From: Crenobacter intestini
GTDB lineage: Bacteria > Pseudomonadota > Gammaproteobacteria > Burkholderiales > Chromobacteriaceae
Assembly: GCF_004919095.1 (NCBI RefSeq)
Contig: NZ_STGJ01000014.1
Coordinates: 1 to 64,000 of the forward strand
Direction of reading: 5' to 3'
DNA length: 64,000 bases
The position numbers were made by a program, and so were the translations under genes. Under the pieces are notes generated by a model. The model made no database searches, had not been told where the DNA came from, and was given only the letters and a program-made list of their open reading frames with translations. The first letter of the stretch is position 1. Each line of letters opens with the position of its first letter. Shown here piece after piece: positions 62,501-64,000 of this stretch.

Positions 62501-64000
62501 CACGCCGCCGGGCGATTTTTTCCGCAAGCTCTACCTGCACGCCGATATCTGCCGCGTGGTCGCCCACGAGCACACCGGCTTGCTGCCGCGCGAGACGCGC
62601 GAAGCGGTCGAGCGCAGCTTCAAGGCCAAGGAAGCGCAACCCGGGCAGGTCAACCTGCTCTCGGCGACCCCGACGCTGGAGATGGGGATCGACATCGGCG
62701 ACCTCTCCAGCGTGCTGCAGTGTTCGATCCCGCCCGCGCAGGCCAACTACATCCAGCGCGCCGGCCGTGCCGGGCGCAGTACCGGCAACGCGCTGCTGGT
62801 CAGCATGGCGGCCAGCCGCCCGCACGACCTGTATTTCTGGGCAGACCCCAAAGTCATGCTGACCGGCGCCGTCGACGCACCCGGCGTGTTCCTCAACGCC
62901 TCGGCCGTGCTCGAGCGCCAGCTCACGGCGTTCACGCTCGACTGCTGGGTGCATGAGCGCGGCCAGACCGCCCGGATTCCGTCTGAAATCAACAGCGTTT
63001 TCCGCGCGATCACCGCTCGCGACACCGCGCGCTTCCCCTACCCGTGGCTCGCTTACGTCGAGCAGCACCGTGCCCGCCTGCTCGAGCGCTTCCTCGCCTT
63101 GTTTGGCCAGGCGGGCGCCACGGCGCTGACCGAAGAGACGCAGAACTGGCTGCGCCGCTTCATCGAAGGCGGGGCGGGGCAGGAAAGCCCGCTTGCTTGC
63201 AAGATCGTCGACCGCCTGCAGGGCATCGCCACCGACGTGGACAGCTTGCGCCGCAAGCGCGACGCGACCGTCCGCGAGGCCGACAAGCTGGTACAGAAGA
63301 AGAAAGACTCGGTGCTGGGCGAGGAAGAAGCGGCTGAGCTGGCGCGCCTGGAGCAGGACCGCTCGGCGCTGGGCAGGCTGATCGCCGGTATCGTGGGCAA
63401 GGCGACGCTGAACGTGTTCACCGACGAAGGACTGCTGCCGAACTACGCGTTCCCCGAGCAGGGGGTGCTGCTGCGTTCGATCATCGTGCGCGAGCCCAAG
63501 GCCGGCGCGACGCTGCCGGAGTCGGAAACCTACGAGTACGAGCGCCCGGGCGCGACTGCCATCACCGAGCTTGCGCCCAACAACACCTTCTACGCGGAGG
63601 GGCGAAAGGTCGTGGTCAACCAGGTCGACGTCTCCAAGGCCAAGCCCGAACTCTGGCGGTTCTGCCGGCAGTGTTCGTACGCTGAGCTGGCGTCGGCGGC
63701 CGAGCCGCATGCGGCGTGCCCGCGCTGCGGCGATCCGTGGTGGAAGGACAGCGGCCGGGTGCACGAGATGCTGCGCCTGACCACGGTCTTCGCGCGGACA
63801 CTCGACCGCGACAGCCGGATCGCCGACGACTCGGACGAACGCCAGCGCGGCTTTTATGTGCGCCAGGCGCTGGTCGACAGCCCGCCCGAGGCGGTGCGCC
63901 AGGCGTTCATGATCGACAGCCCGGACTTCCCGTTCGGCTTCGAATTCCTCGACCGCGTCACCTTCCGCGAGGTGAACTTCGGCGAGCATGACCCGCAGGG
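59595..64000 (+). CDS. Very large DEAD/DEAH helicase with zinc fingers (DrmA/DruE-like), 3' end beyond the window
   Basis: ATG 59595 follows ACAAGGACTGACCG, and the frame is open to the last base (at least 1468 residues). Superfamily 2 helicase: TLVATGTGSGKTECFLYPIL near 97 (Walker A), YLVVDELHTFDGAQG near 233, CVGTSATLG, and in the second half LLSATPTLEMGIDIGDLSSV near 1021 and YIQRAGRAGRSTGNALL. Several Cys pairs (CRDCHATGW, CPACGTLH...CEAC, CDTCHATR, CRQCSYAEL...CPRCG) suggest zinc fingers and possibly a DUF1998-type end. The size recalls DruE of Druantia; the gene order recalls DrmA of DISARM. Confidence 0.85.
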   Translation, partial: MQPLIVSQQLTQGVADFLRTAFPSTTPGFEGMFDRFLDARGNLFKGPYLTVPLPFRKEGGDGKPPYAWLPGAFVPHAHQARAFARLDGEAARSTLVATGTGSGKTECFLYPILEHCRRERAAGRAGIKAIILYPMNALAGDQASRVAKEIVKAPELAGVRAGLYVGDTPAVESQTVAQLDKNSYTVITDRNTLRDNPPDILLTNYKMLDFLLIRAADAPLWAQQAPDTLRYLVVDELHTFDGAQGTDLACLIRRLKGRLSTPPGQLVCVGTSATLGDDGVDALTAFAGDVFGEPLAADAVIGEDRESVGDYLAAAVVEYTAAPQPADLAALQPESYDDLPEYLAAQAALWLGGPVAAQLVQDFDWRCRLGDKLKSHFAFQNLLRDLDRLGGKSVLLDDVLMLLSRRLAACDDERFPLLWLSSLLALVAHARKPGHQDFFLQVKVEIWLRELRRMVAALDAQPVLCHHDDLGKQGLERRYLPVVHCRDCHATGWGATYDKGQPGQLDTSLQTFYQAFFAEDVTTRFVFPAVDDADSRVFERHKLCPACGTLHASAQDKCEACEAAPLLPVLIASNLREGKRNGATLTKSHHDCPFCAGYKSLTIVGSQAASLAAVMIGQLFGSRYNADKKLIAFSDSVQDAAHRAGFLAARTWRLNLRPAMAQVIAGAAAEGQPLTLAELPARFERHWRAQLGDAYYVANFLPPQMQWMRDYEALLASGKLPEGSTLLTEMGKLLPLVIKAEFGQDAQIGRTLPATGTAMVEPYPGGLDEAAHWLLPRLKETLEPLAATTVAEARVFLTGLIEAMQRQGAWTDPELAFYARSGSSPWPYKKQVSLCKLLSGPRPPRFVTIDEFKRCAAVCGKESSAFRAWAYASLPALHLEALGADRLLTPLYRLAFEALAHAQLVVSEEAEARDKLPVWGLNPARFNVVEGAEAWRCDTCHATRMAAPGAGLAGQPCRRKGCRGHLAAGTPPGDFFRKLYLHADICRVVAHEHTGLLPRETREAVERSFKAKEAQPGQVNLLSATPTLEMGIDIGDLSSVLQCSIPPAQANYIQRAGRAGRSTGNALLVSMAASRPHDLYFWADPKVMLTGAVDAPGVFLNASAVLERQLTAFTLDCWVHERGQTARIPSEINSVFRAITARDTARFPYPWLAYVEQHRARLLERFLALFGQAGATALTEETQNWLRRFIEGGAGQESPLACKIVDRLQGIATDVDSLRRKRDATVREADKLVQKKKDSVLGEEEAAELARLEQDRSALGRLIAGIVGKATLNVFTDEGLLPNYAFPEQGVLLRSIIVREPKAGATLPESETYEYERPGATAITELAPNNTFYAEGRKVVVNQVDVSKAKPELWRFCRQCSYAELASAAEPHAACPRCGDPWWKDSGRVHEMLRLTTVFARTLDRDSRIADDSDERQRGFYVRQALVDSPPEAVRQAFMIDSPDFPFGFEFLDRVTFREVNFGEHDPQ

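Noticed and set aside
53902-63989. Long minus-strand frames at 53902-55926, 56071-57108, 58773-60722 and 61773-63989
   Set aside because: All lie opposite the methyltransferase and large helicase genes, whose motifs are unambiguous on the plus strand.

Overview
The window is a 64 kb stretch of bacterial accessory DNA. GC-rich backbone genes (RmuC-, HIT-, WYL- and DnaJ-like, helicases) alternate with AT-rich blocks of orphan genes and insertion-sequence scars. Codon use and the general look suggest a betaproteobacterium, perhaps Neisseriales/Chromobacteriaceae, but this is a guess: there is no rRNA or other taxonomic marker. I see no tRNA, rRNA or CRISPR array. The window reads as a dense anti-phage/anti-plasmid defence island.

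Layout. 0-3.65 kb: the end of a kinesin-light-chain-type TPR protein, an AT-rich membrane protein with a Rossmann/RCK-like domain and a C-terminal RyR domain, a PGDYFL-type protein, and a 3' scrap of mcrC. 3.65-10.1 kb (minus strand): a complete Wadjet operon jetA-jetB-jetC-jetD behind a WYL (BrxR/CapW-like) regulator. 10.2-11.7 kb: a HIT hydrolase/HNH nuclease gene pair. 11.8-17.1 kb: orphan, mostly AT-rich genes, an IS5-type remnant and a Sel1-GreA/B fusion gene. 17.8-19.3 kb: an IS200/IS605-type element carrying only tnpB.

19.3-36.7 kb: the most interesting region. A second WYL regulator sits in a set of genes for a PP2C phosphatase, a metallo-beta-lactamase-fold hydrolase, a truncated SIR2, zinc-ribbon proteins, YbjN-fold proteins, a membrane J-domain protein and an ADP-ribosylglycohydrolase. 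The transcription units are tied together by six copies of one palindrome, GCGACA-N5-TGTCGC. Each lies exactly 10 nt upstream of a CATRAT-like -10 element, and one copy works in both directions. I propose this as an undescribed WYL-controlled regulon built around protein phosphorylation, ADP-ribose/NAD chemistry and chaperone functions. It has been interrupted by foreign DNA between about 25.1 and 31.6 kb (TnpB remnant, IS5 remnant, small secreted and orphan genes). That event truncated the SIR2 gene and left one orphan operator-promoter at 28.85 kb.

36.8-50.8 kb: rmuC, a large unassigned 888-residue gene, an ASCH-domain gene and a complete Zorya system (zorA-zorB-zorC-zorD), closed by a terminator-like hairpin. 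51.06-64 kb: an operon of a DrmD-like SNF2 helicase, a 1634-residue adenine-specific methyltransferase, a C39-like papain-fold protein and a very large DEAD/DEAH helicase that runs off the window. It resembles class 1 DISARM with an extra peptidase-like gene, but without drmB or drmC in view the assignment is incomplete.
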